From the NCBI GenBank assembly GCA_019639135.1, contig JAHBSL010000001.1:124001-188000 (forward strand): a DNA stretch of 64,000 nt, in the 5' to 3' direction. Made by a program: the position numbers and the translations under genes. Within the stretch, counting starts at the first letter, position 1, and every line of letters starts with the position of its first letter. This stretch comes from Acidobacteriota bacterium (GTDB taxonomy: Bacteria > Acidobacteriota > Blastocatellia > Pyrinomonadales > Pyrinomonadaceae). Under the pieces are notes generated by a model. It made no database searches. It was not told the DNA's origin and was given only the letters and a program-made list of their open reading frames with translations. Below are positions 8,189 through 16,983 of the stretch, piece after piece.

Positions 8189-8670
8189 TTTTCTAGTTTC
8201 TCCTTTGCCCGGGTGATGAATGTCTGGATCATCTCCGTTACCCGGCGTGTCATTTCATTGCTGATGATGGTCTCTCCGGCAAGCCCGGCGAGCGTGTGCA
8301 GGTCGCGGGCACTCTGCCGTCGCATTTCGACCATCTGGGTAAAATGGACGAGCGTTCGGTTTGCGGACCTTTCGAGAAAATCCGCCGAGAAGCGAAGAAA
8401 ATTACGAGTTTCTTCCCTGATCGGGAACCACTCTATGCGGTCTTCGGAATCCTCGGCGAGTTCGAGCATGAACCTCTGCCGCATCAGCCCGACGACCGGT
8501 ATCGTGGTCTCGATCTCCCAATGGGCGACGCCCTTGTTGTCAATGACGACCTTTGCTACGCCCGGCATCAAAGCCGCGAAATTGGTCAGATCGGCAAAAA
8601 ACTCCCGAACGCGTTCAAGCGGAGCCTCAAGCTCGATCTGGTCGCTGTAACTTGCCTTGATAGTGAACAT
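8185..8670 (-). CDS. SRPBCC / CoxG-like lipid-binding domain protein
   Basis: A 161-residue cytoplasmic protein with the START/SRPBCC pattern: IELEAPLERVREFFADLTNFAALMPGVAKVV at the N terminus (as in CoxG and polyketide-cyclase-like proteins), alternating strands, and a long C-terminal helix ending TRAKEKLEK. Such folds bind hydrophobic ligands; the ligand is unknown. It overlaps the downstream DUF2911 start by four bases and lies 11 bases after the M14 peptidase stop, so all three form one leftward operon. Confidence 0.8.
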   Translation of the reverse strand: MFTIKASYSDQIELEAPLERVREFFADLTNFAALMPGVAKVVIDNKGVAHWEIETTIPVVGLMRQRFMLELAEDSEDRIEWFPIREETRNFLRFSADFLERSANRTLVHFTQMVEMRRQSARDLHTLAGLAGETIISNEMTRRVTEMIQTFITRAKEKLEK

Positions 8671-8681
8671 AAAGCCCTACA

Positions 8682-11465
8682 TCAAAAGATACCATTGAAG
8701 AGTATCGAGTTGAAAAACTGCCTGGTCGTTGAGCGTGTCATTCCGCGGTAGAATGGGTCTTCCGCAAATAAGACAACGCGGCCCGCTCCCATCGATTCGT
8801 CCATGATGTACGAGGTTCCCTTGAGCAGCCGCTCGGTATTTCCTTCCCAAACGAAGCCCGAGATCGTCAATGGCCTTGCCGGATTGGCATCAAAAACTAC
8901 GGCGTTTGTTCCTTCCTTTGAATACCGGAAGAAATAGCCGGTTTGGAGCAATACCGGGATCTCGTTCTGGCTGACCCCGTAGTTCAGGTAGGTCGTACGG
9001 TCGACCGTCCCTCGGAACATCGCACCGGCAAGAGCCTCCGGAACTTTATTCGCGTCGGCCGAAGGTGAGGCAACGGGGGGAAGAGGCTGGCCGACCTCAG
9101 GCATCTGGTCATTTGGCGTCGGTGCAGGCGAAGCGGAGGCGGCCGGCTTGTCTTCCGGGATCTTGCCCTTCTGTTCGTCTTCTTCGGAGCCGACCATCTT
9201 TGAAGAAGTCAGCCCGACATCCTTGAGGGTTGCCCAAACGGCCGAGCCGCTCATTGTGACGACCGTGCCGCCCTGCTGGGCGAATTGCTTTATGGCATTT
9301 ACGCCGCCGGGACCGAGTTCCGCCTGAATCCAACCCGGATTTCCGGACGGAATGATCAGTACGTTGTAATTGCGGAGTCCGCCACGGGCGATGTTGCTGA
9401 AAGGCATCGGTGTAAACTTAACGCCGTATTTCTCAATCGTCCACCAGATCGCCCCGTAAGATTCCTGCGTGATGCCGTCGTCGGCCGCGATCGCGATCTT
9501 GGTCTGGCGAAGAGCATTGACATTCTCACCGCCGACGCCGGTGTCGCCTTCGTCAAAGTAGCCGGTGTTGACGGCCGAGACGTTGACGCCCATCTCACGG
9601 GAGTACTGAGCGATCGTGTCGTGGATCGATTCCGGATTTCGCGAAATGCGGATGACGAAAGTGCCGGAAGGATAGTTGCGGCCACCTGCATTCAGCGGGC
9701 GATTAGCCACGTTGACACGGTAGCCCTTCTGCAGCAAACGCATCATCATTGCGGCGGTCGTATCGGTCTCGTAAGGAACGATGTAGGCGATCGCCGCCCG
9801 GCCGGAAACGGTCCCGCGGCGAGCATTATCGAGATAGGCCTGATCGACCATCGAGCTTTGAATCGACGCGGTTTCTTCGGTCCAATGGGCCGTTACTCCA
9901 AATCCAAGCGGAAGCGACCATGCCGTCACATCGTAAAAGCCGTATTGCTCTTTTGGCTGGCCGGGCCCGCGCATCTGGTTGCGGCGAAAGCGTGCCATGT
10001 TGTCCTCAACGAACGCCTTGTCCTGCGGCGTATCCGGTTCGAGGATCGCTTTGATCAGCACTCGCTGCGGCTGGTCGAGGTCGATAACGTACGAGCCGGC
10101 GGGGAAAGTACGCCGCGTCGGCTTCGAGTTTTTGTCCATGTAAGTATGAGCAGTGTTCGATGTGAATGGTGCGGTGGCGACCTTTACTTCGATGTTCGAG
10201 AGCCGAAGTATCTCAACGAGATCGGCGGTCTTTACGCGGTCGGCTGCCGGCTCGAGCACGATCCGCTTCATCTTCGAGTTGGCGTGTTCGGCCATGCCGC
10301 GTGAGCGGAAATCGTAGAAGTCCTTGATGCGTTCTACGCGGTTCTTCGCCGTGGTCTCAAGCGTTGTGAGCGATGCGACGTAGTGCTTGGCGATCGACGA
10401 ACGGAAGGTAAGGATCGTGCCATCTTCGCGGGTGTAGTTAAGTCCTTTCGGGCCGCCGCCGTCGGTCTCGTAGGTCATTCCGGTCGCGCCGTTGAGCGAC
10501 GGATACATATCCCAATATCCGGGATAGAACGCATCGAAAATATCACGGACGTAATAGTCCCATTTGTTGCCGTCAAAGGCGGCGGCATTTGCCCGGCCGA
10601 AAACATCGAGCCATTTGTTGTACTGCGGCTGCGGGAGGTTCGGATTGATCGGCAATGCGACCGGCGGGAAGAAATACTGCTCGGGCTGGCCGTGGAGGTC
10701 AACGGCGACCTGCGGATTCCACTCCAGATAAGCCTTTTGCATATTGCGGCTTTCCTTTTGGGTGAAGGCGAGCGTATCGCGGTTAAGGTTGAAGCGGTAG
10801 TGATTTACGCGTCCCCAGATCGACCACGGCTCGCGCTTCTCGATGGCGAAGCGGTCCGGGCTGCCAACGTTGACCGAGTTGTACCAGGTGACAAAGCGTT
10901 CGTGGCCATCCGGGTTTTCGCCGGCGATGACGACCGTTACGACATTCCTGAGAACGTCGAGAGTTGCGAGGTCGTTGGAAGCGGCAAGCTGATAGACGAC
11001 CTGCATCATCGCCTCAAAAGACGCCGATTCGTTGCCGTGGATCGTATATGCCATCCAGGCAATAGCCGGGTTATTGGCAGCTATTTGATCGGCCTCGGCC
11101 CTCGAGATCTTTCGCGGATCTGTGAGGCGGTTATTTGCCGCGCGTATCTCATCAAGCCGCTGCATATTCTCGGGTGCCGAGATCGCGATGGCGTATTGCA
11201 TCCGATGCTCGGGCGTCGTCCCGATCTCGAAGATCTTTACGCGGTCGGGGGCGGCCTTGGCAATGGCAAATATGACCTGCTCCATCTGGCCGTAGGTCGT
11301 GTGATGCGTACCGACGTCGAAGCGAAGGATCGACTGCGGCCTCGGAACATTCTCCCGATAAGGCCCGCGGGCATAGAAGTCATACGGTGCTTCGGTCTGT
11401 GCGAGAGCGGAGATGCCTGTGACAAGGAGAACGATGACGGCGAACAAGATGAACGATTTTTTCAT
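8682..11465 (-). CDS. Secreted M14-family zinc carboxypeptidase
   Basis: A 927-residue exported metallopeptidase. Signal peptide at residues 1-22 (ISALAQ). The M14 catalytic domain follows; the zinc ligands are His143 and Glu146 in HGNE and His258 in VDLHGQ. The NPDGHER motif at 185-191 is also typical. A large C-terminal part, about residues 400-927, contains a mixed alpha/beta region with IIPSGNPGW and FAQQGGTVVTMSGSA, resembling a glutamine-amidotransferase-like fold, and a proline/alanine-rich linker near residue 770. This architecture recurs in Acidobacteriota and Bacteroidota as putative peptide-degrading enzymes in the periplasm or outside the cell. It is first in an operon with the SRPBCC and DUF2911 genes. 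Confidence 0.92.
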   Translation of the reverse strand: MKKSFILFAVIVLLVTGISALAQTEAPYDFYARGPYRENVPRPQSILRFDVGTHHTTYGQMEQVIFAIAKAAPDRVKIFEIGTTPEHRMQYAIAISAPENMQRLDEIRAANNRLTDPRKISRAEADQIAANNPAIAWMAYTIHGNESASFEAMMQVVYQLAASNDLATLDVLRNVVTVVIAGENPDGHERFVTWYNSVNVGSPDRFAIEKREPWSIWGRVNHYRFNLNRDTLAFTQKESRNMQKAYLEWNPQVAVDLHGQPEQYFFPPVALPINPNLPQPQYNKWLDVFGRANAAAFDGNKWDYYVRDIFDAFYPGYWDMYPSLNGATGMTYETDGGGPKGLNYTREDGTILTFRSSIAKHYVASLTTLETTAKNRVERIKDFYDFRSRGMAEHANSKMKRIVLEPAADRVKTADLVEILRLSNIEVKVATAPFTSNTAHTYMDKNSKPTRRTFPAGSYVIDLDQPQRVLIKAILEPDTPQDKAFVEDNMARFRRNQMRGPGQPKEQYGFYDVTAWSLPLGFGVTAHWTEETASIQSSMVDQAYLDNARRGTVSGRAAIAYIVPYETDTTAAMMMRLLQKGYRVNVANRPLNAGGRNYPSGTFVIRISRNPESIHDTIAQYSREMGVNVSAVNTGYFDEGDTGVGGENVNALRQTKIAIAADDGITQESYGAIWWTIEKYGVKFTPMPFSNIARGGLRNYNVLIIPSGNPGWIQAELGPGGVNAIKQFAQQGGTVVTMSGSAVWATLKDVGLTSSKMVGSEEDEQKGKIPEDKPAASASPAPTPNDQMPEVGQPLPPVASPSADANKVPEALAGAMFRGTVDRTTYLNYGVSQNEIPVLLQTGYFFRYSKEGTNAVVFDANPARPLTISGFVWEGNTERLLKGTSYIMDESMGAGRVVLFAEDPFYRGMTRSTTRQFFNSILFNGIF

Positions 11466-11642
11466 TTTAAGATCTTCGGAACGGGTATATGTTTAAGTGG
11501 AGCAAAGTAACTTGATATTAAACCGAAAAAGAAGAAACGTAAATTTCGCGGTTTCGGTTTCAGGGTATTCACGTGTCGAAACGTCTTCGCTCGAGCTAAT
11601 TGATACTCGGGCTGAGCGGCTGCGGTCTGGTATGCTGATGGT

Positions 11643-11852
11643 ATGGAAACGCGATCCGAAGCGAAAAAAGCGGCCCGCTGCCCGAAGTGCGGAGGCCTCA
11701 GCTTCCGACGCGTTGCTGATCTGGACGCCGACGAGCGGCTGATCTTTGACCGCCTTCCAGCATCTGCCAATTACACAAAAAAAGAGCGTGAACAGCATCT
11801 CTACTGTCCACGATGCGGCCATGAGTCGGAAAGCGGCCCGGCGGCAGCGTAA
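11643..11852 (+). CDS. Small zinc-ribbon protein
   Basis: A 69-residue protein with two CxxC knuckles, CPKCG (Cys13, Cys16) and CPRCG (Cys55, Cys58), separated by a charged segment. This should form one zinc ribbon. There is no family-specific motif beyond that, so a role in DNA, RNA or protein binding is open. A promoter-like TATGCT lies about 10 bases before the ATG, implying a very short leader. It is convergent with the next gene, with only 3 bases between the stops. Confidence 0.7.
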   Translation: METRSEAKKAARCPKCGGLSFRRVADLDADERLIFDRLPASANYTKKEREQHLYCPRCGHESESGPAAA

Positions 11853-11855
11853 AGT

Positions 11856-12296
11856 TTATTTTTTACCCTCTTCTTTAAGCTCGCTAACGGTCACACCCTT
11901 AGCTTTGAACTCAGAGATGACCTGCCGGTGATTGTTTGTACCAAGCTTCAGGACGGCGAAATCGTTTTCCGTCTGCACTACGGCCCAGTGCCGTTTCTTT
12001 TTGACGAAGAGAAATGGGATAGCCACGATAAAACCTACTAAAAGAGCAGTTGCGATAGCTCCTCCGCCGGAGAGCATCGGTTTTTTAGCAAAGGAGTAAT
12101 CGATGTTCTTGATATCCGAATAGGCAAATTCTTTCGCCGATTCTCTCATGCTTGCTTTATCGGGAACGATCGAAACTGTCGTCTCGTTAAATGTTATATC
12201 GGCATCAGTCTCGACCGACTTCTTTCCTTGAGAAACCGCCATTTCTATCGAATAAACAGCCGGCTGCTGGGCGTGAATCGTCGTAACAAGTGTCAA
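11856..12296 (-). CDS. Membrane-anchored protein, paralogue of the 13.7-14.2 kb gene; in-frame amber codon upstream
   Basis: Unknown function. The visible frame from the TTG at 12296 gives 146 residues: the end of a signal peptide (LVTTIHAQ), an extracytoplasmic beta domain, a transmembrane helix (about residues 79-97), and a C-terminal KKKRHWAVVQTENDFAVLKL module. The frame continues upstream to an ATG at 12362 that has a good GGAGAAAA site, but codon 12 is TAG (12327-12329). The residues after the TAG (RSLAFLVVFSLTLVTTIHA) are exactly the hydrophobic core of the signal peptide. Either a nonsense mutation or a sequencing error broke the gene, or translation restarts at CTG/TTG after the stop. 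The paralogue at 13695-14180 has an intact start. Confidence 0.7.
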   Translation of the reverse strand: MTLVTTIHAQQPAVYSIEMAVSQGKKSVETDADITFNETTVSIVPDKASMRESAKEFAYSDIKNIDYSFAKKPMLSGGGAIATALLVGFIVAIPFLFVKKKRHWAVVQTENDFAVLKLGTNNHRQVISEFKAKGVTVSELKEEGKK

Positions 12297-12469
12297 TGAA
12301 AAGACGACAAGAAAGGCCAGCGAGCGCTAAAAGCAGCGAAGACCAGCGGGGGTAGATTTCATACGAGTTTTTTCTCCAAGTGGGTATAAGTCAGCCAAAG
12401 TTTAAGTTCGTCTGCAAAAATAGTCAATCGTATTCTTCGTTTGCCCTGTGGATACGGCGGGGTCTCGAA

Positions 12470-13180
12470 CTACTTGTCTCTTAGTTGCACGAGCGAGCGG
12501 CCGATGTGCCGGGCGAGGTTATCGGCGAGCGAACCCCACGAGGTGGTTTCGCCGGCGGCGAGCACTGCGCCGGAGCGTCGGTCGAAGATGCGATAGACGT
12601 ATCGATGCGTCAGCCATGAGCCCGAAACAAAGCCCATCTCGACAAAAATGTCGGCCTCTTCCTTGTAGCGGAGGATCGTCAGGTTCAGTTGCTTGAAATC
12701 TTTGTTCTTTAGCAATGCCTTTTCGAGGTTCTGGCGAGAAGGATGAGCCGAGGACTTTTTGAAAGCGATCGTCCGGGCCATTCGGATGGCCTCTTTCGGG
12801 TCTGGAACGGGACGCTCGGTCAGGTGGCCATCGGGTTTCGGCTCGGTATCGGGAGGAGCATTCTCTGAGTATGCGGGTTCGGCCGGTTGCCGCGGCGGTG
12901 TCCCGGGCAACACCGAATCGGCGCGTTCAAGCATAAGGGCGATGATGTCGTCCGGCACGCCGCTTTCCTTTAGTTCGATCAGCGCCTTTGCCGTAACATC
13001 AAAGTTCGTGTCCGAGCGAAGTATCTTCGCCCGGATGATATCCGCCGAAAGCCCGGCACGAGACATATCGATGACCGAGCGGTTCGTTACCACTTCGCCC
13101 TGGCCCGTCGAGACCATCACGAAGATAAATAGGACGCAGGAAACAGCAGCTAGCTTATGCATAGATCTCTGAATTTTCAT
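12470..13180 (-). CDS. Exported protein of unknown function
   Basis: A 236-residue protein with a signal peptide (residues about 8-27, ending STGQ). A repeated helical motif follows, SVIDMSRAGLSADIIRAKI and then ALIELKESGVPDDIIALML; this pattern of a helix plus G[LV].DDII occurs in acidobacterial proteins of unknown role. A proline-rich linker (TPPRQPAEPAYSENAPPDTEP) leads to a C-terminal alpha/beta domain with YVYRIFDRRSGAVLAAGETTSWGSLADNLARHIG. The latter looks like the substrate-free core seen in lipoproteins that scavenge or sense, but I cannot name a family. Its ATG overlaps the upstream gene's stop by four bases. Confidence 0.75.
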   Translation of the reverse strand: MKIQRSMHKLAAVSCVLFIFVMVSTGQGEVVTNRSVIDMSRAGLSADIIRAKILRSDTNFDVTAKALIELKESGVPDDIIALMLERADSVLPGTPPRQPAEPAYSENAPPDTEPKPDGHLTERPVPDPKEAIRMARTIAFKKSSAHPSRQNLEKALLKNKDFKQLNLTILRYKEEADIFVEMGFVSGSWLTHRYVYRIFDRRSGAVLAAGETTSWGSLADNLARHIGRSLVQLRDK

Positions 13181-13659
13181 TTCTCCGAATCGTAAAGAAG
13201 ATCGCCTTTTTTTGGTTTTTCTGCCCGCTTTACGGCGGTACCAATACCGGCTCCTAGTCCGACGACAAGGAGAATTCCGTTTGAAGTGTCTTGAGCCTCA
13301 GAAGGAGCTATGGATTCGCGAAATGCGACGAGGCCGACCCCAGCTAGTATTCCCCAGAGTGCCCCGCGTCGTTTCGTTTTCTCCGCATCGCGAAACTCCG
13401 CACGATATACACGAAGCACCGTTGAGCGATCGACAATTAGCTCTATATCTCTGTTCTTAATCGTCAATGCTTGGTCATTCGCTGAGACGACGTGTCCGTA
13501 GATTCGCCTTTTCCCACGTCGTTCAATGATCAGAGCTGAATATGACGGTAACGCCTTTACACGTTCCCAACCCTCTGAGTTGGGAGTTTGAGACAAACCG
13601 ATGACCGAAAGTGCATTGAGGGCCATTGTCGCGATGATGAAAATAGTCAAGGGTCTCAT
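13177..13659 (-). CDS. Exported membrane-associated protein of unknown function
   Basis: A 160-residue protein with a signal peptide at 1-23. A small beta domain (SYSALIIERRGKRRIYGHVVSANDQALTIKNRDIELIVDRSTVLRVYRAEF) is followed by two glycine-rich hydrophobic stretches (GALWGILAGVGLVAF and GILLVVGLGAGIG). The beta-domain-plus-hairpin design resembles the neighbouring paralogues, though the sequence is different. It is translationally coupled to the downstream exported protein through a 4-base overlap. Function unknown. Confidence 0.72.
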   Translation of the reverse strand: MRPLTIFIIATMALNALSVIGLSQTPNSEGWERVKALPSYSALIIERRGKRRIYGHVVSANDQALTIKNRDIELIVDRSTVLRVYRAEFRDAEKTKRRGALWGILAGVGLVAFRESIAPSEAQDTSNGILLVVGLGAGIGTAVKRAEKPKKGDLLYDSEK

Positions 13660-13694
13660 GGTCTTCGATGTTTGGGTTCTCGATAAGATTTAAG

Positions 13695-14180
13695 TCACTT
13701 ACTCTCGCCAACGGCCGTTACCGCGATGCCGGAACGCGTCTCGAATGCCGGGATGAAGAGCTTTCGCTCGGATTTGCTTAGCTTCAGGACAGCGAAGTCG
13801 CTGTCGGTAACGACCGTGAACCAATGGCGGCGGTGCTTTGAAAAGCCGAGCGGCAAGGCGATCAGCCAAAGCGGCGGCAAGGCAACGCCGGCGATGCCGA
13901 GGCCGAGCCCGGTTTTCCACCGCGGTGCTTTGCTATAGGAATACTCGGCCCGACGGATGTCAGCATACTTGAATGTCCGGATGACCGAGCCGTTTTTTCG
14001 GGAAACAACCTGCAAGCTATCCTCGCCAAAGATCACGCGGACATCTCGGGTGTCAGTTCTATCACCAACCCGCTCGATCATTTGAACTTTTTGAAATGAA
14101 TATTGACTCGCCGGCGGTTGTGCCGGCAGTGGGCCGGCGGCGAGAGTAGAAACAAGAAAAATGACGAGAATTCGAAGCAT
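13695..14180 (-). CDS. Exported membrane protein, intact paralogue of the 11.9-12.3 kb gene
   Basis: A 161-residue protein. Signal peptide at 1-20 (AAGPLPAQ), an extracytoplasmic beta domain ending TFKYADIRRAEYSYSKAP, a hydrophobic helix (LGLGIAGVALPPLWLIALPLGF) and the C-terminal block KHRRHWFTVVTDSDFAVLKL. This block aligns with KKKRHWAVVQTENDFAVLKL in the 11856-12296 gene, and the YADI/YSDIK..YS segment before the helix aligns too, so the two are paralogues in the same small cluster. No function is known. Confidence 0.75.
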   Translation of the reverse strand: MLRILVIFLVSTLAAGPLPAQPPASQYSFQKVQMIERVGDRTDTRDVRVIFGEDSLQVVSRKNGSVIRTFKYADIRRAEYSYSKAPRWKTGLGLGIAGVALPPLWLIALPLGFSKHRRHWFTVVTDSDFAVLKLSKSERKLFIPAFETRSGIAVTAVGESK

Positions 14181-14289
14181 CGAGAAGAGTCTAGATCCTT
14201 CGCTGATCCTTTGGGCGTGGCAATGTCACACTTCTTGAAAGTGTCACAGTGTCAATTCCGAGGCCGTCGCGGTTGGTCGGTTTGAGCGG

Positions 14290-16983
14290 CTATTCAAGTA
14301 TGCGGTCAAAGGAGGCCCGGATGGCGATGCGATGGGAGGTGAGGTGTTCGTACAGCTCCTCGGGGCTACGGAGCCCGAGCCGTCGGGCGATGACCTCAAG
14401 CGCCTTTTTGTTCGCATGCGGCAGGCGGGTCGTTCGGCCGACGGTCAGGCGAAGCTCATGATCGAGCCGCGAGAGAAAATTGTAGCCGGCCATTAGCGGT
14501 CGAAAAAGCTCGTCGGAAAGTGAGCCTTGCTCCATCAATTGCTGTAGCGTGTGGCCGGTGGAACGGTCGGGGCCTTTGTCCGGTACGTTGTCGCGAAGCT
14601 GCAGGAAACGAAGGGCAAAGTAGATGTCGAGCATCCCGCCTTCGCCGTACTTAATGTCGATGTCACGTAACGAACGGCGGTCCGCTTTTTCAGCTTCTAG
14701 CCGGTGACGTATCCGACGGGATTCCGTAGCCAGTTTGGCCGGATCGATCTCTCGTCCGCGGCTGTGAATGATCTTTCGCACGCGATGCTCGGCCTCGCGG
14801 GCAAGCCCCGCATCGCCGCCGACGCCGCGCAGCTTCACAAGGGCGAGCAGTTCCCAGATCGCTGCCCGATTCGCCATGTAGTCTTCGAATGCCGCGGCCG
14901 GCGTTGCCAGCGGGCCGTCCTTGCCAAAGGGACGAAGCCGGAGATCGACGCGATAAAGCGAGCCCTCGCGGGTCATCCCGGAAAGCGCGTTCACAAACCC
15001 TTCGGCAAGTTTTGCGGCCGCGAGGCGAAGATCAGGCTCCAAGCCTTCGTCTGCTTGATGGCCATCAGTCGTATAGACAATGATAAGGTCGAGATCTGAG
15101 TCGAGGTCGAGGCCGCCGCTGCCGAGCTTGCCGAGCCCGAGAACCGCCGTTCGGAATAGGCCGAGCTCACGAGAAAATCTGTGTGCCGTCTGCCGTTCGG
15201 AGACCTTGAGGGCGGCCGCAATACTCGCCTCGGCAAGAGCGGTCTGCAGCCGTTTCGACTCAGCCATCGAAATGTAGCCTGCGGCATCCAGATATATTAT
15301 TCGCGTTATCTGCCGGTGCCATTCGCGGCGAAGATCGGCGAGCTGTTTGCCCAAAGGGTCATGCTCTGAAACGGCGGAAAGCATCGCCGCGGCGATCGCC
15401 TCTTTGTCAGCTGGCGTTCCGCTGCTTTCAGGGTCCGATGTGTTTTCCGGCAATGCAGCGAGAAGTTCGGCAAGGCGAGGAAAGTCGGGAATGAGGTGAT
15501 CATTGAGTTCCCGATCGATCGGTTCCGTTGCTGAAGCTGTCGGCGGACTGTTGATAAATGTTTCTTCGCCGGCCGGTCGAGTTACCGCGGCATCCGACGC
15601 TTCAATTGCCACAAGGTCGAAGACTCGCTTGAAGACAGCGTGGACGCCGGTCGTGTGATGCTCGAGAGCGGCCTCGAACTCCGATAGCTCAGCAAACCGC
15701 ATTTTGCGGGCAAGCAGCGTTCGCTTATCAGGTTCGTTGGGAAGTGTGTGGGTCTGCAGGCCATTCTCCATTTGCAGGATGTGCTCCGTCTGCCGCAGGA
15801 ATGCATAAGCCTCGGTGAGCGACGTCAGTTCGGCATCGGATATGCGTCGCCGATCGTGAAGACGGTCGAGCGTGATCAGCGTGTGCGGCGAGCGAATCCA
15901 GTTATCGCGGCCTCCGTAGGCGAGTTGAAGTGCTTGTGCGATGAACTCGATCTCGCGGATGCCGCCGCGGCCGAGCTTTACATCGAATCCGCGTGCGAGG
16001 ATCTGCTCAAGATCGATCTTCTGCTTTGAAAGCAGCACATTCTGGAGAGCCTCCGCGACGTCCTGATCGGCGGCAAAAACGAACGCCTCGACGCGAGTGG
16101 AAAAGTCTTTGAAGATGCCGGCGTCCCCCGCACTTGAACGCGAACGGATCAGTACTTGCCGTTCCCACGGGCGAGCGGTTGCCTCGTAGTACCGCACGGT
16201 TTCTTCCAGGCTAAGTGCGAGCGGGCCGACGCGGCCGTTTGGCCGAAGGCGAAGATCTACGCGATAAGCCGAGCCTTCTCCCGATGCCTCGCCGACCAAC
16301 TTGATGACGCGTTCAGCCAGCTTTACAAAGTATTCGCGGTTCGTGACCGAGCCTCGCGATCCGCTGCCCGAGGTCATCCCGTCATCGGAATAAATGAAAA
16401 GCAGGTCGATGTCGGAGGAATAGTTAAGTTCGCGTGAGCCAAGCTTGCCAAGCGAAACAATGCAAAATTCGGCTGGTGTTTTCCGCCCGCGGGCGTCGGT
16501 CGCGAGCGGCTGGCCGTACCGGTTATCGAGTTCCTGCCGGGCTAGGCGGAGTGCGTGCTCGAGAATGGCATCGGCAAGGGTAGAGATCTCATCGGTGATC
16601 TCGGCGATGGTCGCCAGCCGGCGAATATCGCGAAGGAATATCCGCATTAGCTCGCGGCGGCGAAAACGGGCAAGTTGGACGTGCGGCTCGATCTGCGAGC
16701 TTGTCAGCGAAAAACGGGCGAGCGATTCAAGCATCTCGTCCTTGTCGCGAACTGCGGCTGCCGAACGCCGGCGGCGAAGCCACGCAACGTGCTCCGGGCT
16801 CTGCAATAGGGTTTGGGTGATAAGCGGGCTGAACGATGCGAGGGCGAGCACATCCGAGAGCACGGCCTCGTCCGCCATCAAGCGGCGATGGTCGCGCGGA
16901 TGAAGCTCGGCAAACCGTTCGAGAAACCGGCTTGCATTTGCCGGGTCAGGGAGGTCACTGATTATGGTCTCGAGTTTTATCAC
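14290..16983 (-). CDS. glnE: Bifunctional glutamine synthetase adenylyltransferase/deadenylase
   Basis: An 897-residue protein with the duplicated nucleotidyltransferase layout of GlnE. The N-terminal (deadenylase) half carries [20 protein letters not shown] and the C-terminal (adenylylase) half [20 protein letters not shown]; the paired aspartates in each SDIDL/SDLDL bind metal. GlnE attaches or removes AMP on glutamine synthetase according to nitrogen status, usually under control of PII. No glnA, glnB or glnD is in the window. The ATG overlaps the stop of a NifA-like sigma-54 activator by four bases, so adenylylation control and sigma-54 transcription are linked in one operon. Length is slightly below the E. 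coli enzyme. Confidence 0.95.
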   Translation of the reverse strand: MIKLETIISDLPDPANASRFLERFAELHPRDHRRLMADEAVLSDVLALASFSPLITQTLLQSPEHVAWLRRRRSAAAVRDKDEMLESLARFSLTSSQIEPHVQLARFRRRELMRIFLRDIRRLATIAEITDEISTLADAILEHALRLARQELDNRYGQPLATDARGRKTPAEFCIVSLGKLGSRELNYSSDIDLLFIYSDDGMTSGSGSRGSVTNREYFVKLAERVIKLVGEASGEGSAYRVDLRLRPNGRVGPLALSLEETVRYYEATARPWERQVLIRSRSSAGDAGIFKDFSTRVEAFVFAADQDVAEALQNVLLSKQKIDLEQILARGFDVKLGRGGIREIEFIAQALQLAYGGRDNWIRSPHTLITLDRLHDRRRISDAELTSLTEAYAFLRQTEHILQMENGLQTHTLPNEPDKRTLLARKMRFAELSEFEAALEHHTTGVHAVFKRVFDLVAIEASDAAVTRPAGEETFINSPPTASATEPIDRELNDHLIPDFPRLAELLAALPENTSDPESSGTPADKEAIAAAMLSAVSEHDPLGKQLADLRREWHRQITRIIYLDAAGYISMAESKRLQTALAEASIAAALKVSERQTAHRFSRELGLFRTAVLGLGKLGSGGLDLDSDLDLIIVYTTDGHQADEGLEPDLRLAAAKLAEGFVNALSGMTREGSLYRVDLRLRPFGKDGPLATPAAAFEDYMANRAAIWELLALVKLRGVGGDAGLAREAEHRVRKIIHSRGREIDPAKLATESRRIRHRLEAEKADRRSLRDIDIKYGEGGMLDIYFALRFLQLRDNVPDKGPDRSTGHTLQQLMEQGSLSDELFRPLMAGYNFLSRLDHELRLTVGRTTRLPHANKKALEVIARRLGLRSPEELYEHLTSHRIAIRASFDRILE

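Noticed and set aside
9285-11510. Two long open frames on the plus strand across the M14 peptidase gene
   Set aside because: Shadow frames of a GC-rich gene; M14 motifs are clear on the minus strand.
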